A program made the translations under genes and the position numbers. Of a stretch of 64,000 nucleotides of DNA, positions 1 to 11,466 are shown piece by piece (the first letter of the stretch is position 1; each line of letters opens with the position of its first letter). The notes beneath the pieces are model-generated. The model searched no databases. It was given only the letters and a program-made list of their open reading frames with translations, and was not told the DNA's origin. Source of the DNA: Haemonchus contortus (taxonomy: Eukaryota; Nematoda; Chromadorea; Rhabditida; Trichostrongylidae); NCBI GenBank assembly GCA_000469685.2, contig LS997563.1, positions 2,051,281 to 2,115,280 of the forward strand, read 5' to 3'.

Positions 1-1569
1 CTAGAATACTTGGAACATTTTAAAATCACTTTTTATTAAACATCATAAAATTTTGAACTTACACTTTCTGTAGCCAAGAATATCCCTATAATAGTGCAAT
101 TCTATCAACGTCTCTTCAATGATGACACAATTACAGTTGGTTTCCTACTGATCACAGATTGTTTTCGAATCACTAACGGTACTCGCTCATGGTTCGGTGG
201 ATCCTGTGGGGAAAGTGCTGCACAAGCGGCCATTAAAATGAAGAATGCTATAGCAAGACTAAGAGCGAACAGTATGAATGACAATGCAGAACGAAGTACA
301 GAATGACTTGGAGTGGCATCCACTTCATCAAAGCGTAATTGAGGATCAGCCTGCAATGAATCAATTTTAATAATGCGCCTTTGACTGTACTCTGCATGTC
401 ATCGACGCGCGCTGTCGCGACGCAGCATACAGCTACCGCATCGCGTCCGCACGCTTCAGTGACTTACAGACTGTCCGCCAATCATATGAAACAAATCATT
501 TGGTTTTGACTTACCGTCATAGGAAGATTTTTGTCGAATTGCGTCATATTGTACAGCCAATAATCGACAATATCAGAATGGTAATCCATTTCGTTATGCG
601 GAAATATGTTTTTCTTAATATCTACTTTCAGAGAAAAATAATTCCGCTTAGTTGGTTCGAAAGGCAGCCAATCTGTAAATAAAAGGGTTATAAAGGGGGT
701 ACGCCAGAGAAGTTATGCGAAAAAAGAAAGGCGGTGGCTAATTTTGATTGAATACATCGCAGGAAACATGAATGAACTTTGACAATAGCTCATTTGCGGT
801 CCGTTGCCAAGGACGAAGACCTTTTATCGCATCAGAAAAATGATTTCCTCGACATAGCTGATGTGAGTAATTAAACAGCTCGTGACTTCATGTTAAGTTT
901 CAAAACAATGCCGAAACTGCCCGTACCGCATGAATAGTGGGGTAAGTTGGGAATTGCAAGGGTGGGAGACCTCACCGCGTAGGTGCTTAGCCCAAATTTC
1001 CCGATTAGTAAATCAGAAAATGTTCGATTATAAACGTAGGCTTACTCGAGAACTTTAAAAGCAAAGATATTTAATCAGAGTAGGCAGGGAAGAGGTGTGG
1101 GCCTTGGAAACGTCATAGGCGTTGGGCGGGGCATTGGAACTGCTCGCCCGTTGTCATAAAGTCATCTACGCGTCGCATTGGGATGTTGTTTCTTCCCCCC
1201 AAACCCTTCCCATGGTGTAGTTCAGGAAACATATTCGATATTACGGCCTAAAGGCAAGGTCGCGATTGCTCATTGAAGCAAGGTTTATACCTTTCGAGGG
1301 ACCTACCAACCTTCATCAGGATTCACTGGATATGGATGCTGCTCACTTGTTTCAGCACTACGATATCAGACACAAATCTTTTCATGCTCTGGTAACATTC
1401 TTAATCAAGCAATGTAACGTTACTGATGCTGCGGATACTATAATACTTTCACATAGAGTCAGATTCGAAGCCGCATAACGTCGCCAACATCAATACTGTC
1501 CCATATATGGTTTGAAAACGAGTAGGGTTCGAGGGCATCAATTTTACCGACAAAGTCATATGAACTCAC

Positions 1570-4500
1570 CTTTATGAGGCTTACGTCCGTGAATGAAATT
1601 AATGAAGCTCTTTGCATAGAACTGGTCAACCAATTTTTCATCGTCTGTGAGCTCATGCCTATGTACTCCAATAAAATACGGCATATCGGAAGAATGTATC
1701 GATGATGGCCCGAGGCTGGAATTGAGGAAATAAATTAATAAAACACATTTTCCAGGCCTATAACACCAAGCAAAGTTCTGCAGTTTCGCTATGATAGCAC
1801 GAATCTCTCTTTTTTATAAAGCAGTAACTCGGTATGTCGGTATGTCGGCATGTCGGCATGTAGGTATGTCCGTCCGGAAAATTTTGTGATCATGATAAAG
1901 GTAGTGATATGAAAAACCCAGCCCTATTCTAAATTTCCTTCTTATGTACAGAACAATAACGTAGGTTATTCGAACGTAGGTTATCGGAGCAGTGAGAGTA
2001 CTGCCGAGTGAAGAGAGTGACGTGGAGTGAAGTGGGTACTTCAAAACTGTGATTTCAATCTGTGCCAGCATCGTGGCTATGTATGTCTATACAAAAATCG
2101 GAGATGATAATGTTGTTGGACTCTTTCCCTCAATATTGAGCACAGATAAGGGGGTTGGCCCATAAATGCGCTCCAGCAGGTAAGTGGGTGGCTACCCCTT
2201 GTCTGCACTCGCAATGAGGCACAGCTTAAGCCGGGCGACCCGATTGGTATAATAGTATTGTGATACAAGTCTGAAATGTGTAAAGCCATAGGTACCTATC
2301 TTGGCGGGTACGCCCGCATTTGCATTCGAATTGTTGAGGTGAACGCATACGTTAAGGTACCCATACTTGGAGTAGACTGATGCTTCTCACTATGAGGCGC
2401 CAACCTTCAGACACAATCTGGGATTCCCACGACATCGACTCCGGTGGATGAATCAGGAACTTCCTCCTTCTGTCTATGAAAAACAAAGTGAATCTCTTTG
2501 CGCCCTACACTACTGAATGCTTCTTGCTCAACAGAAAGGCTGCTGGATCACCTACAGCTCACAAGTTACGCATCAGTAAAGATCCATGCTACTCTCCTTG
2601 AAATGTAATGCTATCTTGCGAACCGTGCGAGGATTGAACGGTGTCTTTTCCTACTGTACCATTTTCTTCCCTTCAAACTTTCGCAGCAATATCCAACCTC
2701 TCGAGGTGTGCGTAGATGATCACATCACAATGCAAACTTACTTTAGTTCCATGAGATAGGTATCGTATCCTTTCGTAGTAAATACTGTACTGTAAATCAC
2801 ATTATTTGTGAAAATCACTTGAGTAAGGTATTTATGTCGATATTCTGAAATAGACAGCATCTCGGTATGGGTATCTTTCATGCTCGGAGCATTTATCCAA
2901 ATTATTCAATTTCCTTGAATAAAGCCTCACCCACATGAATTCTAAATTCTATTATAGATTAATTTGAAGGTTCAAGATGAGGAGATCCCGGTCCTTACTC
3001 CCGATCCTTACTATCCGTGAAGGTCTCGGATGGAAATGAAATTCCAAACAAACCTTTGAAACTCATGTCGTAGAAGAACTTGCTTCGTACTTGTTTCATG
3101 TGCGAAAATTGTAGAAATGTACCGATATCGTCTGTGTCTTCATTGCTCACCATGTCAAACTCATAGCCCGTTGAACTCGAGATCATTGGTCTAGCCTGGA
3201 TCACACGGTACAGCAAACTTCAGCTGATATTTCATCGTTTACCTACTTCTAACACGTTTGGAGTGATTGCTTGACAATTTATTAAGAGCTTTACATGAAT
3301 TGAAACCTTTCCTATATGAATGAGAGCTTAATCGGGGTCAACTTAGAGGCACCGTTCACTTAAATTTGGGTAATCCAGATTATGATGAAAAATGGAAGAC
3401 ATGATCGAAATTAGTGCGACTGAGGTGAAGAAACTGCGTGCATCGGTGTTTCCAAAGTGAAAAAAGGTTTTGAAAAACCGTTAAAAAGGGGGCTGGACGA
3501 GAATGAAACAAGAAAATGAGGAACGGTGGGGCGCCCGGACGAGCTAAACAGTGCGTTCCACTGCGCGCGTGTGGGTCCTGGTGCGAATAACAGACAATGA
3601 TAAGAAAAAATTCATTCACTTATAAGCATAAATAAACAAAAAAAATCCTAATAACAGCAAAAGTAGCTCACCTTTTTCAGCTTCTAGGAGTAGGAAATTA
3701 AATAAGGGATCGCGGCAGCAAAAAGAAAAGCAGAGGAAAAAAGAATGGGAGAAAAACATCGCCTTATTGCTCGGCGATCAGCTGTTTGTGCATGGGTCCT
3801 AGAACGAATAATAGCAAACTGTATTGTCTCGACACTCGTCTAACGTGAAATTGATCGAGGGGCGGGAATGCGAACTACGGCAACAACGCGGCTTCCACTA
3901 TGCCCTAAGCGCCGAGATCGTGGAAGCGAAAGGGTCCCTTCTACCACCCATGGGGGGCGCTGAGTATTCCTAAAGGAAGAACTCAGTAGCCTTTTTATAG
4001 TGAACGGTGCCTTTAAGTTTAGGAACTCAATGGACAAGTCGCTTCGGGCTGAGGTCGAGAAAACCAAGCAAAACTCATACTATAGGGAGCAGAAATACTG
4101 TATGATCTGGCTGATTGGATTCTAGATGGTCCATGCCTCACTTCAGATCCGTCTCAAAGCTGCATCAAGGGCCACTGACCTGAGCTTAGTAACTCTGACA
4201 GTAAGTCGTTCCAGAGCACTCTTAATTAAATGCTTTCACTTCCAAGAACTCACCTGACACTGAGAAATGAATGTTTCGACCGGCAAGTCTTCGTCCACGA
4301 ATGGCCGCCCATAAACAATCCCATCGAATACCAATCCATCCCGATCTTCGATCAGTCTCTGCTTGGCCAACAAATCCAAAGCGTCTACCTTCCTCAAACA
4401 CGCCACCATTTCTGCGACTTGTGACGAGTTGGTAATACCGGGTCGAGAGGGAGAGGGCGTACACTGAAATATACTGGATTAATCTCAACCGGGGCAAATT

Positions 4501-6896
4501 ACTCGACAGTTGAGTTGAAAATATACTTACCCCTACTTCGTGGGCCAATCGCCATGTCAGATCAATACGATTTGATGTGATACGGTAATTCACTGTAGGA
4601 CTCAGTGCTAGGACTTGTTGAAATAATCGGTGAGCGGGGTCGATAATACTGAAATGCAGCGGATCATGAAAGTACGGAAACAGCGCAACACTGCTTTGCT
4701 TTGGTGTCTTGACTAAGCTCTTGATTACGAATAAAGGGTCGATTGGGATTTGAAGTTGGACCACAGCTTGTTTATCCGATGTCTAGCTGCTCAGACAACA
4801 TGGGAGTTTGTATATGGGCATGATCTTAAGAACGTTGTGACGCTAAAACTCGCTCTCATCATAAGTAAAATGTAAAAAAATGCAGCAGTAATACAGATAA
4901 AGTTCGGAAAGATACTAAGGTCAACCTCGACACAGCGAATACCACAGCCACACTCGCTCCTTGGGAATGGCCCATGAGCGTAACCCTTTTTGGATCTCCA
5001 CCGAATGCTTCTACTTCCGAGTGAACCATTTCCAAGCCAGCCAACATATCTGAGGGGAGTCATGATTAATCGTCCCATCAAAGACAAGAACGAAATGGCA
5101 CAGTTGGGTGGGTCAGAATAGTTTGATGACGACTTCAGCTAAGCTACCAAAATGGGGAGCGAATTGAATAAACGAATTCTAAGCCGTAGCTAGCACAGGT
5201 TCTTCGTACTCGGACGCTAGAACGGGATTGAATTAAAATATTTAGGAAACACTATACTTAACGAAAAGCTAGACAAAAGATATCTCACATCGATTCGGAC
5301 CCGGAATAAGTCAGCTTTACAAAAAAGCAGCATACATGGCTTATCCCAAAAAAAGCAGTACATTGCGGTTAACTCATCCGATGAACTAACAAGAACCTTC
5401 CTCGATGCCAGTGGAATCTCACTGATTGGTAAATTCGGAAAAGTGGAAGTTTCAAAAGTTCAACGTACCGTAAAGAGCCAAATTTCGTGGAACAACTGTG
5501 TCGTTGGCAAATTCAGAAACACCAAAAAATCCAAGTCGATAAGCAGATATTACGAAAACCACGTCTGGAATGGAAGTTCGAGTGAGGGGCTCAAGGATCT
5601 CTGGTTAATTGGTCAGATACGGAAACCAACCTTTTGATGAATATCGATCCGTTATGTATTGATCGTCAAACATCACAGCAGAATCGTAATTCAAACTACC
5701 ACCATGTATGTAGAAGACAACAGGACATGAACGTTTCTGGATACATCTACGCTTTACAGTATTCTTACCAAACTCAAAAAAACCTTCTTTGATCAACCTT
5801 TTTTAAGCAGTTCTCTGAGACGAATATGTTCATGTAAAGACAATCCTCACTTATTATTTTTTGTGGTGATCTGCTGACAGACGAGTTACTCATACAAGCG
5901 GCACTAAAAAATGAAATTGTATTGCAAAGCTGTACCATCAACATTTACACGCTTAAAAATTTTCACTGATCCTGAGGCTTTTTAAGGATTCAGAGTTCGA
6001 AACCTTGAGAGGAGAGGTGGTGGTCGTGGAAGTGTGATAAGATTATCTTGAACTGTTCATTGCCAATGCTAACCCATTGGAACTGTAGACATACTTGATA
6101 ATCCCATATTATCCTCACCTTGGGTCCGCGGGCCGAGTACATTTTGAAAGAAAAAATTGTTACCCGTAAAGTCTTACCTGTAACGAGAAGCATCTCTGAT
6201 CCCTTGCCATCTCTCCGGCCGTTCCGGTAACTTGAATCGACGTTCACCAACAGGCGGTTTAGCGATTGGTATACCCTGAATGGAAACAGTTTCTATACAA
6301 CAATTTCTATGTAAAAGTCATCAAAAGCATTGGAACTTTGTTATGAAATTTTTTAAAGATCATCAAAATCTAATTGTGCACTACTCTCAGGCGCTTTGGA
6401 ACAAGATTCTCACAAAATTGCATTTCACCGGGCCTCTCATATTATTCTGAGCTGATTTTATATTTTATGGTTTAGTTCAGTGATTGAATAAGAAAAAAGG
6501 CCATCATCTATCGTGGAATCTGTGGCATACTGTAAAAAATCGATCGGCCCAGAACCACTCCTGTTTATCATGATGTACTTTGTAATCAATGCGGCTGTTG
6601 AAATTTCGTTGACGTTGCGATTTTTAGCGATCAATACGTATTTTATGCACATGTAAGTGCAAGGAAATGGTTATGTAACCATTCATGCCCTAGACAGGTA
6701 CGGTATACAGTAACTATTTGGAACGTTCAAAATCATTTTGGATTAGGCAATACAAGTTAAAAATTAGCTCGAAATTTCACACTAAATCAATAGCAGCTTA
6801 GAAAGACCTTGAAAATCCGGCATGCTTGGCCATCGCTTGAATCAATTGGCATTCCCTTCAGGAATCCATACGAGGTCTTGACAATCCATGAGTCAG
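1570..6896 (-). CDS. Carboxylesterase / cholinesterase-family (type-B) alpha/beta hydrolase, multi-exon, nearly complete
   Basis: Serine ester hydrolase. Eleven exons are placed on the minus strand: 6896-6808, 6275-6178, 5903-5798, 5736-5631, 5564-5469, 5049-4926, 4648-4531, 4463-4254, 3195-3054, 2844-2742 and 1715-1570 (446 codons against about 550 usual). Codon phase agrees at every junction except the last pair, where one short exon is missing. Landmarks in order: [14 protein letters not shown] near the N terminus; a Cys pair around SEDCLYMN; oxyanion-hole [16 protein letters not shown]; nucleophile elbow GHSQGA (Ser); an [10 protein letters not shown] stretch; STGYEFD (catalytic Glu); and IHSSDMPYF (catalytic His). 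The full triad is thus encoded. The signal-peptide exon upstream of 6896 was not found. After 1570 a plausible tail (EPYSFSNHIWDSIDV, about 1460-1530) lies in another frame without a usable AG acceptor, so a frameshift or missed splice is possible. The 1-kb intron 4253-3196 carries repeats. Family identity is very secure; exact function and substrate are unknown. Confidence 0.9.
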
Positions 6897-7443
6897 CTAT
6901 TGGTACGAAAGAAATCAAAATTAACACTTCGCAGTGCATCGGAGGGTCGGACGACCCTCTGCTGGGACGGTGACGGCGAGAGATAAGGACCGCTCACCCG
7001 TGCCTGTCGTCGAAGCACACCACGGTTCAGGACATCGTGTGGGGGCGAGCGGTTCTTTGAATCTTTTGGATGCTCCAAAGCAAATGTAGCTATCTGGGGT
7101 TGAGTTTCCTAAAGAAGGAAGCTCAGATTGGTACTAAAAGAAAGTCCATGAACCTGAACCATTCAATACTGGGAGGGTCTGAATTGAGTTAGTTTGAACC
7201 CCGAATAGCTTTTTATGTAACGGTTTCTAGTGGCCAGAGAAACAGTTGTCATGAGCGACACTTTTTGCCCCGATTTCCTTTTCCTTCATAGAGTTGCCAT
7301 TCAAATCTGACGACACCATCAGTGACGATATGCTGCTAAATTGAAAAGAATCCGAAGTAAAGCAAGAACAGATTTCTCTCCTGTCGACCGTAGGCTTTCT
7401 CTTCTTTTAATAGCTGCAACCTGGTAATCATTAGGTCCGCGTA

Positions 7444-7611
7444 ATGGGTTCATTTATATGGGAGCTTCACGGAATGCCCAAACTGGTCGGGCTGGTTGGT
7501 GATGATCCGGTGGATCTCTTGAGTGCTTTTTGTGGTGTGAGCACGTGTAGGAGGGTAGAAAAGCTTCTTCCTGCGAAGTTATCCTCCACACGACTGACAA
7601 CCGTACCATAA
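7444..7611 (+). CDS. Short ORF of 55 codons, unknown
   Basis: An ATG-initiated frame beginning MGSFIWELHG and ending in TAA, directly followed by GTAAGTTT, which would be a good splice donor. The opposite strand is also open across the same segment, so strand is uncertain. It lies upstream of the carboxylesterase N-terminal exons and could belong to that transcript's leader, to a separate small gene, or to nothing. No family was recognised. Confidence 0.15.
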   Translation: MGSFIWELHGMPKLVGLVGDDPVDLLSAFCGVSTCRRVEKLLPAKLSSTRLTTVP

Positions 7612-8339
7612 GTAAGTTTTTTATCTTATTTCACTATTCAATCAAGGAGCCCTTGAAATTCTGTGTCTCTGAAAAGGCATTACCGAGAACCTCGCATATT
7701 GAGGAACGCCAGCGCAAGGGAAGCTGAATAATTTGAAATTACACTGTTATAATTTTATATAATTCTTATGAGAATACCATCGTAAGATCCACCAGGAAAT
7801 CGTTATTCTGTCTTTATTTGAAGGCCAGCGTCGCTCGAGGACAGTAAGCAATTATCAACAGATTTTTTGAAAGGGAAGTTTTTTCTTTCATAAAAAATCA
7901 ATGCTCATCGATTATTCGTCACCACATTAACAACATTGATGACGTTGAATTCGTAAATAACGTCGTACAAATCCACCTGTCCACCAGTTAACCAAAAATA
8001 GCCAGCTATAGTCCTGTCCGGCAGGATATTAATGTTTCCGCCTGAAAATCCTTCCTTTGTTACCAAAACATCCGGTCAATCTGCAAAAAAGAAATTATCA
8101 GCCTTTGTAATTGTTCATCAACACCACCTGAATCTTTAATCTCTCGTAAACAAATGCGCTCCATAACGGCAGTAGCGTTACGACCATTGGCAACCTACTT
8201 GCCGCCATTGGACTAATTACTATCAACTTGGCCGGCTTTTACCTACCTGCCTTCCACAGACCTGACTCTTACTCGAAGTGCTCTTGGTCTATTGTGAATC
8301 AATTTCTACCTCGCTAATTTCTAAAAATCTAAAAATTTT

Positions 8340-8490
8340 TTGAGGTTGTTGGCCAGATGCTTGGCCTCCCCAGAAGACGAGGAAATGTCTGCTGTCTGTT
8401 TCAATAATTATTTCGCGGAAAGTGCCATGATAGCGAATGTAGAAGCTTCTTCGAAGTTGGCCGTTCTAGCACTCATCGAAGTTCAGGTGC
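8340..8490 (+). CDS. Possible exon, unknown product
   Basis: An open plus-strand frame with a coding-like stretch around PEDEEMSAVCFNNYFAESAM, ending at CAG followed by a GTGCCA that could act as a donor. The minus strand also stays open here. There is no recognised domain and no clear upstream acceptor. It is recorded only because its composition is less repetitive than the surroundings. Confidence 0.15.
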
Positions 8491-8826
8491 CATCACCGGC
8501 CCATTTTTGTGGATGTGGTGTACTTGCATGCCTTCGACCCTCACTTAGATTTGCTAGGATTTGTAACCTAATTTCGGAATTTTTGTCATTGTGATGAGGT
8601 GTTGGAACGAACCAAGTTGTGGGAATATTCAGTTCGTTGCCACGAGTCTTCCTGGAATTATTTGGAGATCGGTTGACTCAAGTAGATTCAGATACTTAAT
8701 GCTTCTAACGAATCCCCGACTTGAAGTGGCTTGATCACTTTCTAGCCACACCTTACCAGCTGTACCTAATGCTCTTTAAGATGTAACGCTTAGAAAAAAA
8801 TTTAAGGAGAATGTCAAATTGCTTAC

Positions 8827-8950
8827 CGTAAGATCTGATGAAATACTCCAACAATTTCGCCATTTCTGTCATAGTCACCCATGCCCGGTGGTGGGTAACT
8901 CTATTTAAAGAAGTAAAAAGCTCAAGTGAGTCCCGTGCAAAACTTGTCTT
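8827..8950 (-). CDS. Internal exon of an unidentified minus-strand gene
   Basis: A TTTCAG acceptor (minus strand, at 8951-8956) opens an uninterrupted 41-codon frame that ends at a GTAAGC donor in phase 1. The residues include RDSLELFTSLNRVTHHRAW and TEMAKLLEYFIRSYG, which look like a folded, non-repetitive protein. No family was recognised and no partner exon could be joined confidently on either side. It sits between the carboxylesterase and the chemoreceptor, which are both on their own transcripts, so it is probably a separate small gene or a remnant of one. Confidence 0.4.
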
Positions 8951-9337
8951 CTGAAACGGATACTGGATAGCCAAGACCAAGTTTTTTGACTTCCAGGTCA
9001 TTATAGTACTTTAGTGTTCCCGTGAGTGATTAAAATGCCACCTGGTGCAATTGTGATCGCGTGATCGCTGGGTGAATGACTCAGAGAGAATGATGTGTAA
9101 TCACCGAGTAGCCACTAATTTATAACATTTCCGATTTTTATGACTTATTCCTAATTTCGTGATAGTCACTGACCCAATAGGTTCTGAAAGAATTACATCA
9201 TGTTGGGATAATTATGTAATGATGTTGGATGATTCATTGTACTGGTTCAGTCTTAAAGTGGCATATGGTATGTTACATTCGGCGAAATCGATCGATAGCG
9301 ATCGATTAATTGATTGTGTGTTGATATACTGGTCAAA

Positions 9338-9344
9338 TTTTCAG
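9338..9344 (+). promoter_or_regulatory. Probable trans-splice acceptor directly at the start codon
   Basis: TTTTCAG abuts the ATG at 9345 of the chemoreceptor gene. In nematodes a spliced leader is often added at such a site. The reading frame stays open upstream to 9159 with other ATGs (9219, 9222, 9270), so an ordinary longer first exon is the alternative. Confidence 0.5.
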
Positions 9345-11466
9345 ATGCGATTATCTACTGGTAACAGTACGGAGTCCCCGTCATTGTTCACCATCTACAT
9401 AGCCCTCAAGTGCCTACAGAATATATCAACTGCATTAGTTTTTATACTGTACATCTACATAGTAGCTCTACTGTGGCGAAAACAAGTAAGTTTTTCCAAT
9501 TTTCTTGCGAAAAGCTTTTATAGAGAGCCCCTACTTCTTCAAAGCTTACAGTAAGCATTTTAATCCAGTTATCTCCACAAAATCTAGGTCTATCACTCAA
9601 ATCTGGTTGTGTTGCTGATGGCTTTACCAGTTTCGTCACTGATCGCTGTAGTCATGACCCTGGCGCTGGACGTTCTAGGTGCTTTGAATCTCCTTGTGAG
9701 CCCTGTTGTGGACGTTATACAATTCGCCATGAAATCTGGTCAGTGGGAAACCATTCATGCTTATTGATTGATTCTTTCCAACACCATTTACACTGGTTAG
9801 ATCAATCTCCTTTTTATTGTAAACTTTCTGGGGGCGACTATGTCAAGAGACTTTTTTGAGGAATGTTCGGTGGAGCGCTGAATCTACCAAATTTCATAGT
9901 TGAACGATTGGCCGCCACACTACTTGTCGACAAATATGAGAAATGCAATGTCAGCTTTCCCTTTCTCTCAACAGCTCTGATACTTGTTCAGGTACGTGCT
10001 TTCTAATCGATGCTCAGAACAATGAGCCTTTTTTGTGGTCTCGCAATCGCAGGCGTTCCAAGTTACTTCTGATTTTTTAATACTAAGCTTGTGAAAAGCT
10101 GGTATAACCGGCTTCTGTATTCATTTGCTTCCTCATTCACTATAGACCGGGAAAGGATTCAGGAAAAGAGCCGGTTTATAGAGTAGAGTTGCCCAAAATG
10201 GGGCATGTGCTGTAATGAGCAGACTTTTTTCAATGTAAGCGAAACGAACATTTTGTTTTATAGCAGTCTAATTAATCGAATATACACAAACTCGCAGTTG
10301 GGTGGGTGGTCGTTGGATTTAAACCCTCTGAAATTGAAGGCCGGTGATATAGGGAGGCCTTACTGGATTTGGGTGGGAGACCGGCATGGAGGGATGATTC
10401 TCTCTAGGAAGTGAACTTCTAGGAGATTATTCAGGCTATATGGTTATCAGAATGTGAAGAACTTTACAGATGGGAGTGGTTTCCTTTCTGATATATCTCA
10501 ACACTATTGGTCTGATATCTGATCTGGATGGCGTTCTGGTATTTGGCATTATCTGTGCAGCTGCCGTTGTTGTGAGTATTCTTTAAGTCGAGTTATTGAG
10601 CTTTTAGCCTATTGGCTTTATAGTTATTTGATACGCTTTGCTTTTGGCATAGTAACTTTCCCCTGAATACCACACGGCTATATGGAAGGCAAAAGTGATT
10701 TTTCAGCTATTCAGCATCTTACCTATAATAAGCCGCCGAGTATATAAAGTTCACTTACGACGAGGGTCGACTGTTTCGGTGAGGGGCAGTAAACTAATCA
10801 ACAAATTTGGACCTCGACTAGATCCACTATCTTCTTCTCTCAGGTCCGATATCAAACAGCCGAGAATATGAGAGCTGCTCGATTGCTCAACAAGTTGATG
10901 GTGCTCTACGTGTGCTTTTTCGTCGCCGAAAATCTCTACTACTATGTCATCATGTTCGTTCTTCACTACGATGACGACGTCGTACGGGAGATACTGCTTT
11001 CTCTTTTCACGATTCTCATGGTCACAGAGGTAAGTTTTTCGATACTGGGGACATACCCCAGCCCCATTCTGCAGGGAAACCTGGGAAAATCATAAGACTG
11101 GGTCACTGTAACGGAACATTTCTTGAGTAAAACTCAGGGGAACTCCTACCAATTTTGAAATAGAAAGGTGGGGATTCCGACCTGAGCTAAGTGAACGATA
11201 ATATTTATGAATGGTTCCAGATTTTCGCCTCCGTCACACTAATGGCCACCTCCCATCCATCGTTGAGAAAATCAGTGCAACCGAAGTTTTGGAACGTGGT
11301 CACAGTGCAGCCAGTGGCGGTTGCCTCCATATCTGGAGAGAACACAAAATCATCATCTCACAGTATCGCTGATGTACGTGCTGTAGACGGGAGAAAGTTG
11401 CTGTTCAGTTCGGAACAAGAAAAGGAAATGTACTTCAAAAGCTATGCCGATATGTGGAATAAATAA
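9345..11466 (+). CDS. Sre-type nematode 7TM chemosensory GPCR, seven exons, apparently intact
   Basis: Seven-transmembrane serpentine receptor, presumably sensing a small molecule in the membrane of chemosensory neurons. Exons: 9345-9485, 9588-9738, 9861-9991, 10470-10571, 10707-10778, 10844-11029, 11221-11466; all phases agree and give 342 residues, typical for the family. A short N terminus with an NST glycosylation site (residues 7-9) is followed by TM1 (about 14-41) and TM2 (about 52-80). The conserved Sre motif ERLAAT..VDKYEK lies at 112-125. A hydrophobic exon (142-175) precedes the basic intracellular loop (RRVYKVHLRRG) and RYQTAEN (201-207), the family's LSxRYQxxEN signature. HPSLR (273-277) starts the cytoplasmic tail, which ends ...DMWNK. 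The exon 3 acceptor is an unusual TTTTTTGAG. The gene is solitary here, although Sre genes often cluster. The TAA stop is followed by AAATATTCG; no canonical AATAAA signal was located with certainty. Confidence 0.9.

Noticed and set aside
1820..1869. CRISPR-like array from regularly spaced repeats
   Set aside because: It is an 8-bp tandem repeat (GGTATGTC and GGCATGTC) without spacers, in eukaryotic sequence.
1814..2071. The missing carboxylesterase exon in the frame at 1.8-2.07 kb
   Set aside because: A phase-compatible acceptor exists, but the frame runs into the GGTATGTC minisatellite and no donor gives the phase needed for the final exon.
10205..10414. An extra exon in the third intron of the Sre gene
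   Set aside because: The flanking exons join in phase without it, and its content is not hydrophobic or family-like.
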